Of a DNA stretch of 27,500 nucleotides, positions 1 to 12,109 are shown one piece after another. Under the pieces are notes generated by a model. It did no database searches. It was not told the DNA's origin and worked only from the letters and a program-made list of their open reading frames with translations. The DNA lies in contig CM022679.1 of NCBI GenBank assembly GCA_012295275.1, positions 26,653,350 through 26,680,849 of the forward strand, written 5' to 3'. A program made the position numbers and the translations under genes. The stretch is from Chrysomallon squamiferum (taxonomy: Eukaryota > Mollusca > Gastropoda > Neomphalida > Peltospiridae). The first letter of the stretch is position 1. Every line of letters starts with the position of its first letter.

Positions 1-152
1 GAGAGAGTGTGTGTGTGTCTATAAGTTGGCGAGTAAGCACACTTCAAACAGTTTACGTTCGTTTATGTGCGTTTTACAATAAAGTAACAGATGTGTAGAA
101 CATATATTCATATGCTAGTATAAATTTGCATACCCTGCTTATATAGATAAAA

Positions 153-153
<1 letters not shown>

Positions 154-188
<35 letters not shown>
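154..188. repeat. (TG)n microsatellite
   Basis: Uninterrupted TG dinucleotide run of about 17 units. It is followed by TACATACAAACATATATATA, so it is a compound TG/TACA/TA repeat. The flanks (1-153 and 189-280) are AT-rich. A short GA/GT run sits at the left edge (1-18). Confidence 0.95.
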
Positions 189-190
<2 letters not shown>

Positions 191-280
191 ATACAAACAT
201 ATATATATTTCTGTTAATATTTCTTCTATGCCTTAAAAGAAAAATATTAATACTGTAACAACAAAAGCGACAAAACAAAA

Positions 281-420
281 ATTAACAACAACACCAACAA
301 GAGCAACAACTACAACAACAACAACAACAATAATACTACTACTACTACTAATAATAATAATAATAATAATGGTGATGATGATGAGGATGATGATGATGAT
401 GCTAAAATAAAATAAAATAA
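281..420. repeat. Compound trinucleotide array (CAA/CTA/AAT/GAT)
   Basis: Successive blocks of CAA, TAC, AAT and GAT triplets run into an AAATA-type tail. The minus-strand frame across it reads only I, V and S runs, so it is not coding. Confidence 0.93.
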
Positions 421-540
421 AGCAGAAGAAATCGAACTTTCGGGAGAACATAAATTAAAATAACAATGATTTCAAATAAGCAGTGTTTTCCAAATACGAA
501 ACTATAACTGAAGAAAAAAACCGAAATTTATATATATCGA

Positions 541-870
541 CATTATGTCTAAACCGACAGGTCCCGTATGAATGCAGTCGGTACAGAGTACACTGCACAT
601 GAAACGATGTCCTACTTAATTCAACCTTCCATTACATCAGGGATTTGCATTACGTCACAGCCACTCTGCCGTCATGTGACCTACAAACTTGACCTTTTCT
701 AGAAGAAAGACCAAACGAAAACGAGTCAGCTGTTTCTGACTACAAGAGTCGGTCTACTTCGTGTAATTATTTCGCTATGTGGAATCTTCGCCGTTTTTTC
801 TTTTTTTTTAGCTTGATTTGACGTCATTACTTGCGACTAGGTTTTGGAAGTGTATCAAACTTAGTACAGA
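541..870. promoter_or_regulatory. Mixed-sequence island with CRE, octamer and heat-shock-like motifs
   Basis: This is high-complexity sequence between two repeat blocks. Visible motifs are the octamer ATTTGCAT (643-650) overlapping TTACGTCA (650-657), TGACC at 678 and 690, the palindrome TTCTAGAA (697-704, heat-shock-element-like) and a perfect CRE palindrome TGACGTCA (819-826). No open frame of note crosses it. A regulatory role is inferred only from motif content. It could equally be ordinary single-copy DNA. Confidence 0.25.
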
Positions 871-905
871 GAAAGGTGACGAGTGGGTTTTTTGTTGGTG
901 GTTGG

Positions 906-928
906 TTTTTTTTTTTTTTTTTTTTTTT
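906..928. repeat. Poly-T tract
   Basis: Uninterrupted T run of 23 bases after GGTTGG. No recognisable retroposon body lies next to it, so it is listed only as a homopolymer. Confidence 0.95.
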
Positions 929-1040
929 CTTAGATATGACGTTAGAGGTAGTTATTTTAAAATTAATTTTGATAGTTTAAAACTAATATAACATTGTAAG
1001 ATTAGTTAAAAATGTAATTAATAAACCCAAAACAACATAA

Positions 1041-1123
1041 ATAATAATAATCATAATAATAATAATAACAACAACAACAGTGATGATTATGATGATGATG
1101 ATGATAATGATGATGATGATGAT
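1041..1123. repeat. AAT / CAA / GAT trinucleotide array
   Basis: AAT units pass into CAA and then GAT units, with single-base interruptions. The block order resembles 281-420, which points to the usual microsatellite conversion between AAT, CAA and GAT motifs. A poly-A run follows at 1197-1211. Confidence 0.93.
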
Positions 1124-1788
1124 AAACTAATCTGCATCATTAGTAGGACTCAAAAGAAGGTAATCGAACAAATAAACAAACAAAATAAAATAACTGAAAA
1201 AAAAAAAAAAATCAGAACAAAATTATAATCGGATCGCAGATATATCTTGACATAAGCTCAGTTTTCTAAAATTTCATTTATTTCTCTCGTAATTTGATCA
1301 GCGTTCTGCGACAGTCGCTGTATGATTCAGTCCTTTGTAAGATTTTAATAAATAAAATAACTTTTCATAAATATTTATGCTCATTTCAAATTAAGTAAAT
1401 AATAATACATTACATTAATAAAAAGAAAGAAAAGCATCCGACACATATTAGAAATAATCCTAGCTATAAATCTAAAAGTACAGAAGAACATTCAAAATAA
1501 TTATTGTTACAAGTCTAACAGTTCGGACGTACATTAACAATAACCGTTGTTGCGAGTGTTAAAGTACAGATGTTACAGTTTCTTATTCGCTCATCCAAAG
1601 TCAATTTATCCAACTGTTACCTTTAATTAACTAATCAATGAATGTTTATTCAAATTTGTAGCATTCACGGAGATCGATTCGATACCCACGTATAAAGCAA
1701 CATACACAACAAAAGATAATTGAACAAAAATAGAAACAAACTTTCATTATCTCTCTCCGTCTCTCTATCCTTTTAACAATCTATTTAC
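1124..1788. other. AT-rich intergenic stretch, no gene seen
   Basis: Single-copy AT-rich DNA with a poly-A run at 1197-1211. All frames are interrupted at short intervals. I see no splice-bounded open frame, RNA gene or tandem repeat beyond the homopolymer. Confidence 0.7.
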
Positions 1789-1969
1789 CTCTCTCTCTCT
1801 CGCTCTCTCTCTCGTTCCTTCTCTCTCGCTCTCTCTTTCTCTCTCTCTCTCGCTCTCTCGTTCATTCTCTCTCGCTCGCTCTCTCTCTCGCTCTCTCTCT
1901 CGTTCATTCTCTCTCGCTCGCTCTCTCTCTCGCTCTCTCTCTCTCTCCTTCTCTCTCTCTCTCTCTCTC

Positions 1970-2027
<58 letters not shown>
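1789..2027. repeat. Long interrupted (CT)n array
   Basis: About 240 bp of CT dinucleotides. The left half is interrupted by CG, CGTT and CATT steps that recur at similar spacings (for example CTCGTTCATTCTCTCTCGCT twice). The right end is pure CT. The minus-strand reading is an artefactual poly-(Arg-Glu) peptide. The recurring interruptions suggest that the left half grew by duplication of longer blocks. Confidence 0.96.
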
Positions 2028-2031
<4 letters not shown>

Positions 2032-2101
2032 ACATACAATAGAACCAAACACACACACACACAAAACAGTTATTTGCGTTTACTAAAACTGACTAGTGAA
2101 C

Positions 2102-2104
<3 letters not shown>

Positions 2105-2170
<66 letters not shown>
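2105..2170. repeat. (AG)n microsatellite, inverted relative to 1789-2027
   Basis: Pure AG run of 33 units. With the CT array upstream it forms an inverted pair separated by a 77-base spacer (2028-2104), which contains a short CA run. The transcript of either strand could fold back on itself. Confidence 0.96.
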
Positions 2171-2174
<4 letters not shown>

Positions 2175-2740
2175 AACGAGCGCGACTATTCATGAATCAC
2201 ACATTGCCTAATTGTTACGGGAAGATTAACACGTGTTTGTTTATCCAGGCTGCATGTTTCCAGTTTTATCTTTGTCTCGTGCGGCTTGTTATCATCATTT
2301 CATCAACGCGATACGTTTTGCTCCAGAAAACAGCACCTGACGAAACAAAAATAAACCAACAGATAAAACAAACCTGTAACAAAAACAAAAAAAAAAAAAC
2401 ACACGAAGCTCCAGCTTGTTAAAACGCAGTTGTAATAAAGCATAACGCTGCACCTAATGCTCTCTCTCGCTGTCGAATGGTTTTAGTATTTTGTGTCGTG
2501 AAAAGCCTCGTTGTTTTGTTTCTAATTAGTATAACGTGTTAAACGTGTGTGGGGGTTTTGTTTTACGTTGATGGTATCAGTTATAAGCTGCCGTTGCTGC
2601 AATGGAGTATTCTTATTGACTTTGACAACTGTGTTAAAATCGAAACAGCATAACGAGATGAGTACGTGTTTTTTTGTTACAGAGATAAAAATGTAATATA
2701 TCAGAATAATCTACAGCTGTCTACTATGTCCTATATATTC
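2171..2740. other. Unique sequence, no gene seen
   Basis: Moderately complex AT-rich DNA with an A tract near 2389-2399 and a short TCTCTCTCGC run at 2461. The plus-strand frame into the start of this stretch comes out of the AG repeat and stops at about 2420, with no convincing splice context. No RNA gene was recognised. Confidence 0.65.
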
Positions 2741-2882
2741 TGTTGTTGTTGTTGTTGTTGTTGCTGTTATTATTATTGTTATTATTATTATTATCATCAT
2801 CATCATCATTATTATGTTATCATCATCATCATCAATGTTATTATTATTATTATTTTTTATTTTTTTATTATTATTATTATTT
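2741..2882. repeat. (TTG)n-(TTA)n-(TCA)n compound array
   Basis: TTG units change to TTA, then TCA, then TTA with a short poly-T. Frames across it give poly-Leu, poly-Cys/Tyr/His or poly-Ile, all artefacts of the triplet repeat. Confidence 0.95.
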
Positions 2883-4080
<1,198 letters not shown>

Positions 4081-4440
4081 TCGAAATGGAATTCAGTTTA
4101 AATTAATTCGGCGTCACCAGATTTGTGCGGAAAGTAATCACACTGTTCAGCGGAGGCACCAAAACGCTTTTCCATGGTCACGTGATTCATTATAACTACA
4201 TATGGTGACGTCATTTGACAAAGTCTTGTCTTCGGGGACGAGGTACGCAATTATAATTTAGATTGTTTTTCCCGAGTAGCTGCAAAACTTGGAGCATCGT
4301 TGACGATCCTCGGAACCTTTGGGGAAATTTCAACGAGCACCTCTTTATAATCGCTTCTTCTTGAAAAATGTCTTCCCGTCGCTTCTTAAAGCCAAACCGA
4401 AACCACCGCCACACGTATCAAATACAGCTGCGTGCGTTTA
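4081..4440. promoter_or_regulatory. Mixed-sequence island with palindromic E-box and CRE
   Basis: High-complexity, CpG-containing sequence between repeat blocks. It has the palindrome TCACGTGA (4178-4185; bHLH-Zip type E-box) and, 20 bases further on, the palindrome TGACGTCA (4206-4213; CREB/ATF type). A 67-codon minus-strand frame (4211-4414) overlaps it but has no recognisable domain. The regulatory function is inferred from motif pairing and from contrast with the surroundings. Confidence 0.35.
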
Positions 4441-4906
4441 CTTTATCGTTTATTATTAAAACTACTTAATTCCAGCGTTTCCCCAGCCTTTCATGTGCAG
4501 TCAGAAATGATTCTTTCCTTCAGTTACGCAGATCAGATCCATTTGAGCTTTCTGCGGCGGTTTTTTTTTTTTTTTTTCTTTCTTTTTCTCTCTCTCTCAT
4601 TTCCTAATCTCTGTTGGGATGTCTCTCTATGCAATAGCATTAATTCAGAATTGCATGTTCTCGGAGTAAAGAGAGTGCAAAAGTTGACGTAGCGACGTTG
4701 ATGATAATTGAAGATTTCGTGCAGAACTGCGGCTTCGCTCGGTCTCCAAAGACTGCGAAGAACACTTTTTGAAATTACGAAAATCACTTCTTGTTTACTG
4801 AAAAGAGAGCTTGAGAAGTAGATGGGAGAAAATTATTTTGTATCCTGTGAAATTGTCTGAAAGATTTTAACTTTTTTTTTCTTCAATATCAGTTTTTTTT
4901 CTTTCT
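4441..4906. other. Unique sequence, no gene seen
   Basis: AT-rich single-copy DNA with a T/C-rich tract at 4560-4600 that produces short opposing frames on both strands. No domain, splice pair or RNA gene was recognised. Confidence 0.65.
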
Positions 4907-4914
4907 TTGTATTA

Positions 4915-5310
4915 TTACTACTGCTACTACAAATCTACTACTAGTACTACTATTACTATTCCTACTCCTACTACTAACCTACTACTAGTACTACTATTCC
5001 TACTGCTACTACTACTACTACTTCTACTACTATTACTATTATTGCTATTATTATTATTACATCTGCTATTGCTAATGCTACTGCTATTATTAACACTATT
5101 ACCTATTACTACTAATATTACTAATACTAATAGAATTACTACCACTAGTACTACTACTATTACCACTGTTATTATTACTACTATTACGGCTATTACCACT
5201 ACTACTGCTACTACTACCCTTACTATCACTACTACTACTGTCATTACTACTTCTACTGCTACTACAACAACTAGTACTACTACTACTACTAGTAATAATA
5301 ATAATAATTC
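4915..5310. repeat. Degenerate CTA/TTA trinucleotide array
   Basis: About 395 bp made almost wholly of TAC, TAT and related triplets, ending in (AAT)n. A 20-base block (CTACTACTAGTACTACTATT) occurs at 4935-4954 and again at 4979-4998, 44 bases apart, so segmental duplication contributed to its growth. The triplet phase keeps frames open on both strands, with Thr/Ile/Leu-rich and Val/Ser/Asn-rich artefactual peptides. Confidence 0.93.
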
Positions 5311-5426
5311 AATCTGCTACCACTACTTTATGAAGCTAGATCCACTGTACCTCACAATGAATGATGACGTGCACAAAATAATCAAACGTGGCAGCCTCGT
5401 AAACGTTCACTTAATTCCAGTTATTC

Positions 5427-5485
5427 TTTTCTTCTTCTTCTTCTTCTTCTTCTTCTTCTTCTTCTTCTTTTTCTTCTTCTTCTTT
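5427..5485. repeat. (TTC)n / GAA repeat
   Basis: About 19 TTC units, with one interruption near 5469. GAA/TTC repeats are known in general to form triplex structures when long, but this one is short. Confidence 0.95.
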
Positions 5486-5689
5486 AACTCTTTATTTACC
5501 TACATCCAAACTTTCTTTCCGTGTCTGCAGAATTTTCTTTTGTTTGTTTAAGAACTGGGTATAAATTAAAGAATAACAGACAGAATCGATCAAGTTTTGT
5601 CTTTCTTCTCGTTACCTTTTCCGTGCTCAAATACCCGCGGGATGTATCGTTTTAGAAAACGCCTGTCTTCCATGCCTGTGTAAGTACTT

Positions 5690-5817
5690 ACCTACATACG
5701 TACGTATATAAATATTCAAACATATTTACATACACACATACGTACGTACACATACATACATATACAAAAAGCATGCATAAATACATATATTAAAAACATA
5801 GAGAGAGAGAGATAGAG

Positions 5818-5858
<41 letters not shown>

Positions 5859-6005
5859 ACACACACACACACAAAAAGCAAACACCATATACGTACTTAG
5901 ATGCATACATACATGTATATATATAGGTATATTCACATATATACATACATACATACTTATACACACACACACATATACAGACATACATAAACACACACAT
6001 ATTCA
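5690..6005. repeat. CATA / GA / CA compound microsatellite block
   Basis: Tetranucleotide TACA/CATA runs surround a (GA)n tract (5801-5855) that passes directly into (CA)n (5855-5872), followed by more TACA runs. Minus-strand frames read as Cys/Val/Tyr/Met and Leu/Ser repeats and are artefacts. A poly-T run follows at 6027-6037. Confidence 0.93.
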
Positions 6006-6340
6006 GACACCAAACAGAAAAAAACGTTTTTTTTTTTTAAGTTCAGACCTTCACTTTGCAGTCAATTACAGTATCAGTATCACAATACGTTTCCAACACG
6101 ATTACAGTTATAACATGAAAATTTCAATAATAGTTAAATAATTATCAAACAGTTTAATTTCATTGTGGTATTTCAGAATGTCACGGTGTTTAAGATGACA
6201 CTTCTGTTTGTTTAAAATGGCAAAACATCAGTTTTGACAGAGAAATGTATCGACGTAGCAATTGCCTGAATCATTTTTGGTTATTATTCTGACATCGTAA
6301 TAACTGCATTTGTTATTTAATGTGGTAACATTTACAGAGA
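6006..6340. other. AT-rich unique stretch, no gene seen
   Basis: Single-copy DNA with a poly-T at the left end. No open frame or structured element stands out. Confidence 0.7.
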
Positions 6341-6536
6341 GAAAAGTCAGACAGATATAAATAGACAGACAGACTCACAGACAACAGACCTAGACAGATA
6401 AACTGACAGACACACAGAAAGACAGAGATAAGGACAGAGACATAGATAGATAGATGGGTGGATGGATGGATGGATTAGACAGACAGACAGACAGATAGAT
6501 TGATAGATAAATAGATAGACAGACAGACAGACAGCC

Positions 6537-6620
<84 letters not shown>

Positions 6621-6622
6621 CT
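6341..6622. repeat. (CAGA)n / (GATA)n / (GATG)n tetranucleotide block
   Basis: Blocks of CAGA, GATG and GATA units alternate, and the right end is pure GATA for about 13 units. The minus-strand frame reads as repeating Ser/Ile/Tyr/Leu and Ser/Val/Cys/Leu tetrapeptides, a repeat artefact. Confidence 0.95.
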
Positions 6623-6654
6623 GACAGACTGAATGAGTCAATAAATATTATTTA

Positions 6655-6962
6655 CTTAATTTTAAAAAAAAAAAAATTATAAAAGAAAGTATATCTTCAT
6701 TCAAAACATCAAAAAAAAAAAAAAAAAAAAAAAAAAATAAATAAATAAAATAAAATAATAGTAATAGTAATAATAAAAAAAAGACATAAACCAAATTTAG
6801 GATGAGAAAAAAAAAAATCAAAAAAAAAGTAAAAAAACCCATAAGAGAATAATAATAATAAAAAAAAAAAAAAAAAAAATCAGAAAAAACGAAAAAGTAA
6901 AATCAAAAAATCAAAAAAAAAAAAAAAACAATAAAAAAAATTCAGAGAAACAAAAAAGTATC
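6655..6962. repeat. A-rich low-complexity region
   Basis: About 300 bp dominated by A runs (up to about 27 As at 6711-6737) with interspersed AAT and AAAT. The minus-strand frame gives a Phe/Leu-rich artefact. No adjacent retroposon body was recognised. Confidence 0.9.
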
Positions 6963-7015
6963 TGATCTAATCAACAATCCATTGTCTTTATAAAATTACA
7001 TAATATAATTTGTTT

Positions 7016-7260
7016 TTCGCGAAACGTTGCTTTTCTGAAGCTGTTTATCCGTAACTGAATTACACCTGTTCAAACAGCAAACAGCGCTGCTTTAATGAAA
7101 ACGAGCTGGGTGTAAAAATAATATTTAAAAAATCACTCATTCCGAATCCTTCTGGGAATTATTCTCGGCAAAACATATCACGATCGCTATGAAAAGCAGA
7201 GAAACAGCAGTTCGAGTGAAAAGTGTATAAGTTGTCAAATTGTATTAAATACATAAAGTA
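7016..7260. other. Mixed-sequence island
   Basis: Higher-complexity sequence between A-rich blocks, with several CpGs (GCGAAACG, CACGATCGC). No open frame was recognised. It may be single-copy functional non-coding DNA, but no motif is decisive. Confidence 0.3.
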
Positions 7261-7335
7261 ATTTTGCTTTGAAAAATAATCTTGTCTCCGGACGATAAAA
7301 AAAAAAAAAGGAATGAAAGAGAAGCCAGTAGATTG

Positions 7336-7337
<2 letters not shown>

Positions 7338-7369
<32 letters not shown>
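7338..7369. repeat. Poly-A tract
   Basis: 32 uninterrupted As. A shorter run of 13 As lies just upstream at about 7298-7310. No retroposon was recognised upstream of either run. Confidence 0.95.
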
Positions 7370-7371
<2 letters not shown>

Positions 7372-7553
7372 ACACGGGGTTGGTTTTTAAAAATTAGCGT
7401 ACAAAGTCAAAGTAATTTTGTTATCGTAAATGATTTGTTTTTATGGTGATGGGGTGGGGGGAAGAAAAGGGGTGTAGAGTGTGGTTTTCAAAATGGAGAA
7501 ACATTGTAGAATAATTCGTGGAAATTTAAAGCAATATTAATAAGAATAATTGA

Positions 7554-7575
7554 AATAATAATAATAATAATGATG

Positions 7576-7609
<34 letters not shown>

Positions 7610-7634
7610 TGATGATGATGAGGATAATGATAAT
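7554..7634. repeat. (AAT)n-(GAT)n array
   Basis: AAT units change to GAT units with minor interruptions, the same compound order as at 281-420 and 1041-1123. The following 7635-7800 is AT-rich with no gene seen. Confidence 0.93.
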
Positions 7635-7802
7635 ATAACAAATCTTTATAACAAAATATTAATACGGTTCAAAAAGAAGAATTTTAAAAGTCAGTATAGA
7701 AATAAAATTGTTAATTTGAAATATATGAAAAAAAGAAAAACACTGATTTTTATTAAAATTTTAAAAACATATTAGATACTAAGTCTAATTAACATAATAC
7801 TA

Positions 7803-8115
7803 TAATAATTATAATAATAATAATAATAATCATAATAATAGTAATAATAATAATAATAATGGTTATAGTAATAGCAGTAGTAGTAATAGTAACAGTAATA
7901 AATAAATAAATAAAATAAAACAAAATAAAACCAAGCAAAACAATAAACAAGCTAAAAAAAAATATATAATAATAATAAAAACAAAATAAAAAGAAATAAA
8001 AAAATAAAAGCGGAAAACAAACTAAAAATTTTCCTAAAAAAAAGAAAAAAAAAAAAAAAAAATCCTCATCGGATGAAAAAAAACCAGAAAAAAGAAGAAA
8101 AAAACAAAAAAAAAA
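7803..8115. repeat. AAT array grading into A-rich low complexity
   Basis: (AAT)n with GTA interruptions to about 7900, then AAAT and AAAAC type runs and poly-A up to 8115. No coding potential. Confidence 0.9.
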
Positions 8116-8119
8116 CGAA

Positions 8120-8585
8120 GTTAATTTTCACTTAGCATGAATGGACGTAACGACAACACACGTTCACGCAGTGTTTTTGCCACGCGTTTATTAACTGTGT
8201 AAACGATCGGATCGGAATTTAAGATCGTTGCAAATCCATTAGACTTAGCGACACCTCGCGTTGATCCCTCAATTATCAGAGGAATGGAAATATTAAAGAT
8301 TTTTTTTTTTTTTTCTGAAATAATCGAGGTGATGTCTCCTGGGCCCTTTACGTCAAATTGTCAAGCATGTTCTGAAAGTAACTCGTGATATTCACTGGTG
8401 TCTGTACAGACGTAGTTCAATGCCGCAGTACACGGCGTAACTGTATCGCCTCCCATTATGTTAATAAAATGCAAATTGCAGGCCTTAACTGCCTCGTTAC
8501 TTCTGCCGAGTTTTGTGATCATATTCAAACGAAAAGAATGAAGCTACGACTGCAGCGATTTCTCAAGAAGAAAGAGAAATAAAAA
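8120..8585. other. Mixed-sequence island
   Basis: Higher-complexity, CpG-containing sequence (GCCACGCG, CGATCGGATCGG, CCTCGCG) with an octamer ATGCAAAT at 8469-8476. A 65-codon plus-strand frame (8385-8582) starts at GTG, not ATG, and has no recognisable domain. A regulatory role is possible but unproven. Confidence 0.3.
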
Positions 8586-8589
8586 TTTA

Positions 8590-9330
<741 letters not shown>

Positions 9331-10250
9331 CAATTGACGCAATATATGTCTGTTTGATGACGGGGTCGTCGCAAATTTGAAGCTGAGGTGCTACAGGACA
9401 TAAAATCAGATCTCGTAGCTTATGTTCCGGCTATTGCCCCGGAATACATTCATTATAAAAGACAATGTTATGTGTTTTCCACGTATACGATAGATTCAGA
9501 TTTTCTTGCTGTCAATCTAAAAGAATAGCTGAAGAAGTAGCTGTTTTCTTCTCTCGAATCATTTTTCACTTCTAACAGTATTTTACATATTTAATAGATA
9601 TTTTATAAGTTTATGATGAATGTATACGAGAAGACTCTCAGCATCGATACAACTATTTCAGATAAACTGGCCCCGCGACTGTTTAACTGCAACCAAATTG
9701 TTCTGAATCTAGAACAAGTCTAACGTCAGTGAGTCATCTTTACATTAACTACAGCTCGCGTAACTAAACAGTACACGTGTTGACGAACCTGACTCTTCCA
9801 GTCAAAACAGGTTCAAGCTACGAAAAATACTATCTTCTGCTGTCTACTCATTATCACATCTTTGGACCACGTAATACGAAACATCTACCGTATTCGATAA
9901 GCTGCCGTCTGTGTTCTGCACCAAACTATCAATTAAGCGTCTATTCTTTTACGTGTAAGCTGTTTAATTTCCGTTAAGACTGGTTCCGAATTTACGTTTT
10001 CAATCAACGGCGAGTAAAATAAAAGTCTTGGGGCTGCGTGCGTGTCTATAAGACTGAAGATTTTCTTTGTCTCAGACTTAAGCGAGTAAATATCATGCGT
10101 CGTGATTCTGTTGCTGTTTGTTTGTTTCTGAGACTGAATTTAATATTAAACTTTTCACCCACGAACGCTTCGTTGCTCAGACAAAATACGTTGCAGGAAT
10201 ACGATTGATCCGAGAACGACATTTCGATTGAAAAATTCTCGATAAAAACT
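9331..10250. other. Unique sequence, no gene identified
   Basis: Mostly single-copy DNA of moderate complexity. A 66-codon plus-strand frame (9777-9977) starts at GTG and matches no family I recognise. TTCCGG (9425-9430) and CCGGAA (9439-9444) form a short inverted pair with ETS-type cores, and TTGTTC/GAACAA form another at 9698-9717. Arms this short are expected by chance in a window of this size. Confidence 0.6.
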
Positions 10251-10305
10251 CTTTGGTATTCAGTAGATCAGTTAACATTTGTATATCCAGACACTTTTTA
10301 TTTCA

Positions 10306-10327
10306 TCATCATCATCATCATCTTCAT
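10306..10327. repeat. (CAT)n microsatellite
   Basis: About seven CAT units, with the last ones changed to CTTCAT. The plus strand reads poly-His here, which is an artefact. Confidence 0.9.
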
Positions 10328-10391
10328 CACAACTTGTTGCTTATAATAGACTTTATTAACGTGAAGCCTAGGAGGTCGAAGCTATACTTAC

Positions 10392-10589
10392 GACCATCAT
10401 CAGTGACACCTAGCTTTTTACGCTCCAGTGAAAATAGACTGATGACCGAAAGCGGTGTTTGAAATGAAGCGGAAAGCCAGTCGACGGCCTCGTACTGAGT
10501 GGTAATCACAGTTTGGCGGGGTCGTCCTCCATCAAAGCCCAAATCCTGTAAAAAGAATTCACTGGCGATTTCAAAATCAATACCGAATG
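10392..10589 (-). other. Candidate internal coding exon (198 bp, phase 1-1), function unknown
   Basis: On the minus strand a pyrimidine-rich acceptor (CACCTTTTCGTTGCAG) precedes position 10589. A consensus donor (GTC then GTAAGT) follows 10392. The interval between is open in one frame and is exactly 66 codons long when both junctions are phase 1, so it could be spliced in or out without a frame change. The peptide contains segments such as GFDGGRPRQTV and YEAVDWLSASF and is not low-complexity. The G+C content is higher than in the flanks. A second acceptor (TTCTTTTTACAG) at 10546 would give a 154-bp version, phase 0 to 1. I do not recognise a domain. The opposite strand is also open over part of this interval, so chance remains quite possible. 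Confidence 0.25.
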
Positions 10590-10616
10590 CTGCAACGAAA
10601 AGGTGATACACAAAGA

Positions 10617-10789
10617 CTGACAGACAGACAGACAGGCAGGCGAAGATAATGGGTTGATGTGTGTGAAGGTGTGTAGGTGTATGTATGTATGTAGATGTAG
10701 ATGTTTGTGTGTGTGTGTGTGTGTTTGTGAATGTGGGGGGTGTATTTATACATAAAGAGAAAGAAGGAGATACAAACATACAAAAATAT

Positions 10790-10820
<31 letters not shown>

Positions 10821-10910
10821 CATATACATACATACACACACACATACATACATACATATATGTGTGTGTGTGTGTAATTATGTGTATATCTGTCTGTATA
10901 TGAATACATA
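10617..10910. repeat. CAGA / GTAT / GT / TACA / TA compound repeat block
   Basis: Tetranucleotide CAGA at the left, then GTAT and GT runs, then TACA, a TA run near 10804-10820, CA at 10834-10843 and TG at 10861-10875. The CA and TG segments are inverted relative to each other and could pair. Frames on both strands through it are artefacts. Confidence 0.93.
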
Positions 10911-12109
10911 TGCGGTGCGTTTGTTTCTAAGTGTTTTTGTGTAAATGAGTCAGAAATATCAGGAGTCTTAATTATGGTTGAAGAACATTGTAATAAGAAC
11001 GTTTAAAGGTATCTTAAGTTCGACTGTGTACACAAATGCATGCTATGTGCTTCTTTGTCAAATTCTGACAAAAGTAATTTAATTTCAGGTAGCAGTATTC
11101 TCTAATTCATTTATAAAAATTTCAAAATTACGTGTACCCTGAGAATAAAATCGAGAGCTACCAACGTATTTAAAACCTCTTGACGTCAATTTGCCACACA
11201 CGTCCTAACTTCATCTGTTCCTTCAAATTTCAATCTACACCCTCGACCACTTCGAACCTTTAAACCGTCGCATCTACAACCCCCAGCCTTCAAATCACAA
11301 AAAAAAAAAAAATAAATCTAGACGTTAGAATCTGTCTACATTTCACCCTCACCCTAGTGCGAACTTTGACCCGCCGCGTCTACCCAAACCATCAAATCAG
11401 ATTCACTAGAATCATTCAGCTAGCCACGTTAGTGTATGTTTAGGTTTCATCCCGTTTTAGAAACGACTGAAATCAGAGATCACAGACACGAACAATGTAA
11501 CATTACTTCAGCGGATCCGTCTGATCGTTTTCGTCTAAGATTGCGCACTGAGCTTTCAGCCATTTACTGGACTGTAGCCAATTATTCAACTGATAGTTTG
11601 AATTACGAAATCGTAAAACAGTTTATCTTGATATTTATATTTCATTCTTATCATAGAATTGTTGGGGTTTTTTGGGGGGTTTTTTAGGTTTATTGTGAAG
11701 AAAAATGATATTTCCTGCAAACGCTGTGAAGAGTTTATCTTTGCAGTGGATGAAAAGATAAAAAGAACGTATTTTTTATTAGATGCGGATGTCATTAATT
11801 TTTATGTCAATGAAGCACTCCTTTTCTGCGTTTGTACCAGATACACAGGGCTTATATACAGAACAGTAACGTTATATTAAATACAGTATGGATTATTATA
11901 ACTATTACGACATTCTGAGTTCAACGAGTTTAAACAAAACAAATCTGCTGATTCAATAAAGCATAATATGATATTTATTATTTTTTTTTGGCAGATAACC
12001 CTATTAACACTCTCCGAGCAAGTATTAGAACTTTTTTTTTTATTATTATTTTACAAATCTATCTGTTAAGTCCATCCATACAAAATTAACATCCGGTATT
12101 TTTCTTTAG
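10911..12109. other. Unique AT-rich sequence, no gene identified
   Basis: Single-copy DNA with a poly-A at about 11299-11312, a CRE palindrome TGACGTCA at 11181-11188 and T-rich runs near 11980 and 12031. Overlapping frames at 11436-11687 (84 codons) and 11659-11880 (74 codons) are not low-complexity over most of their length, but they show no domain or clear splice context and are treated as chance frames. Confidence 0.55.

Noticed and set aside
1785-2060. Arg/Glu-rich open frame on the minus strand
   Set aside because: It is the direct translation of the (GA)n complement and has no sequence beyond the repeat.
4907-5551. 214-codon Thr/Leu-rich plus-strand frame
   Set aside because: Most of it is a CTA/TTC trinucleotide array whose phase prevents stops. 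The opposite strand is open too.
6390-6641. Ser/Leu/Ile/Tyr tetrapeptide-repeat protein
   Set aside because: Produced by GATA/CAGA tetranucleotides read in frame; no gene context.
6655-7369. Poly-A tails of processed retrocopies
   Set aside because: The A runs lack a recognisable upstream gene or element body, and I saw no target-site duplications. They look like homopolymer microsatellites.
9425-9717. Short inverted repeats TTCCGG/CCGGAA and TTGTTC/GAACAA as binding-site pairs
   Set aside because: Six-base arms with a given loop are expected several times by chance in 27.5 kb.
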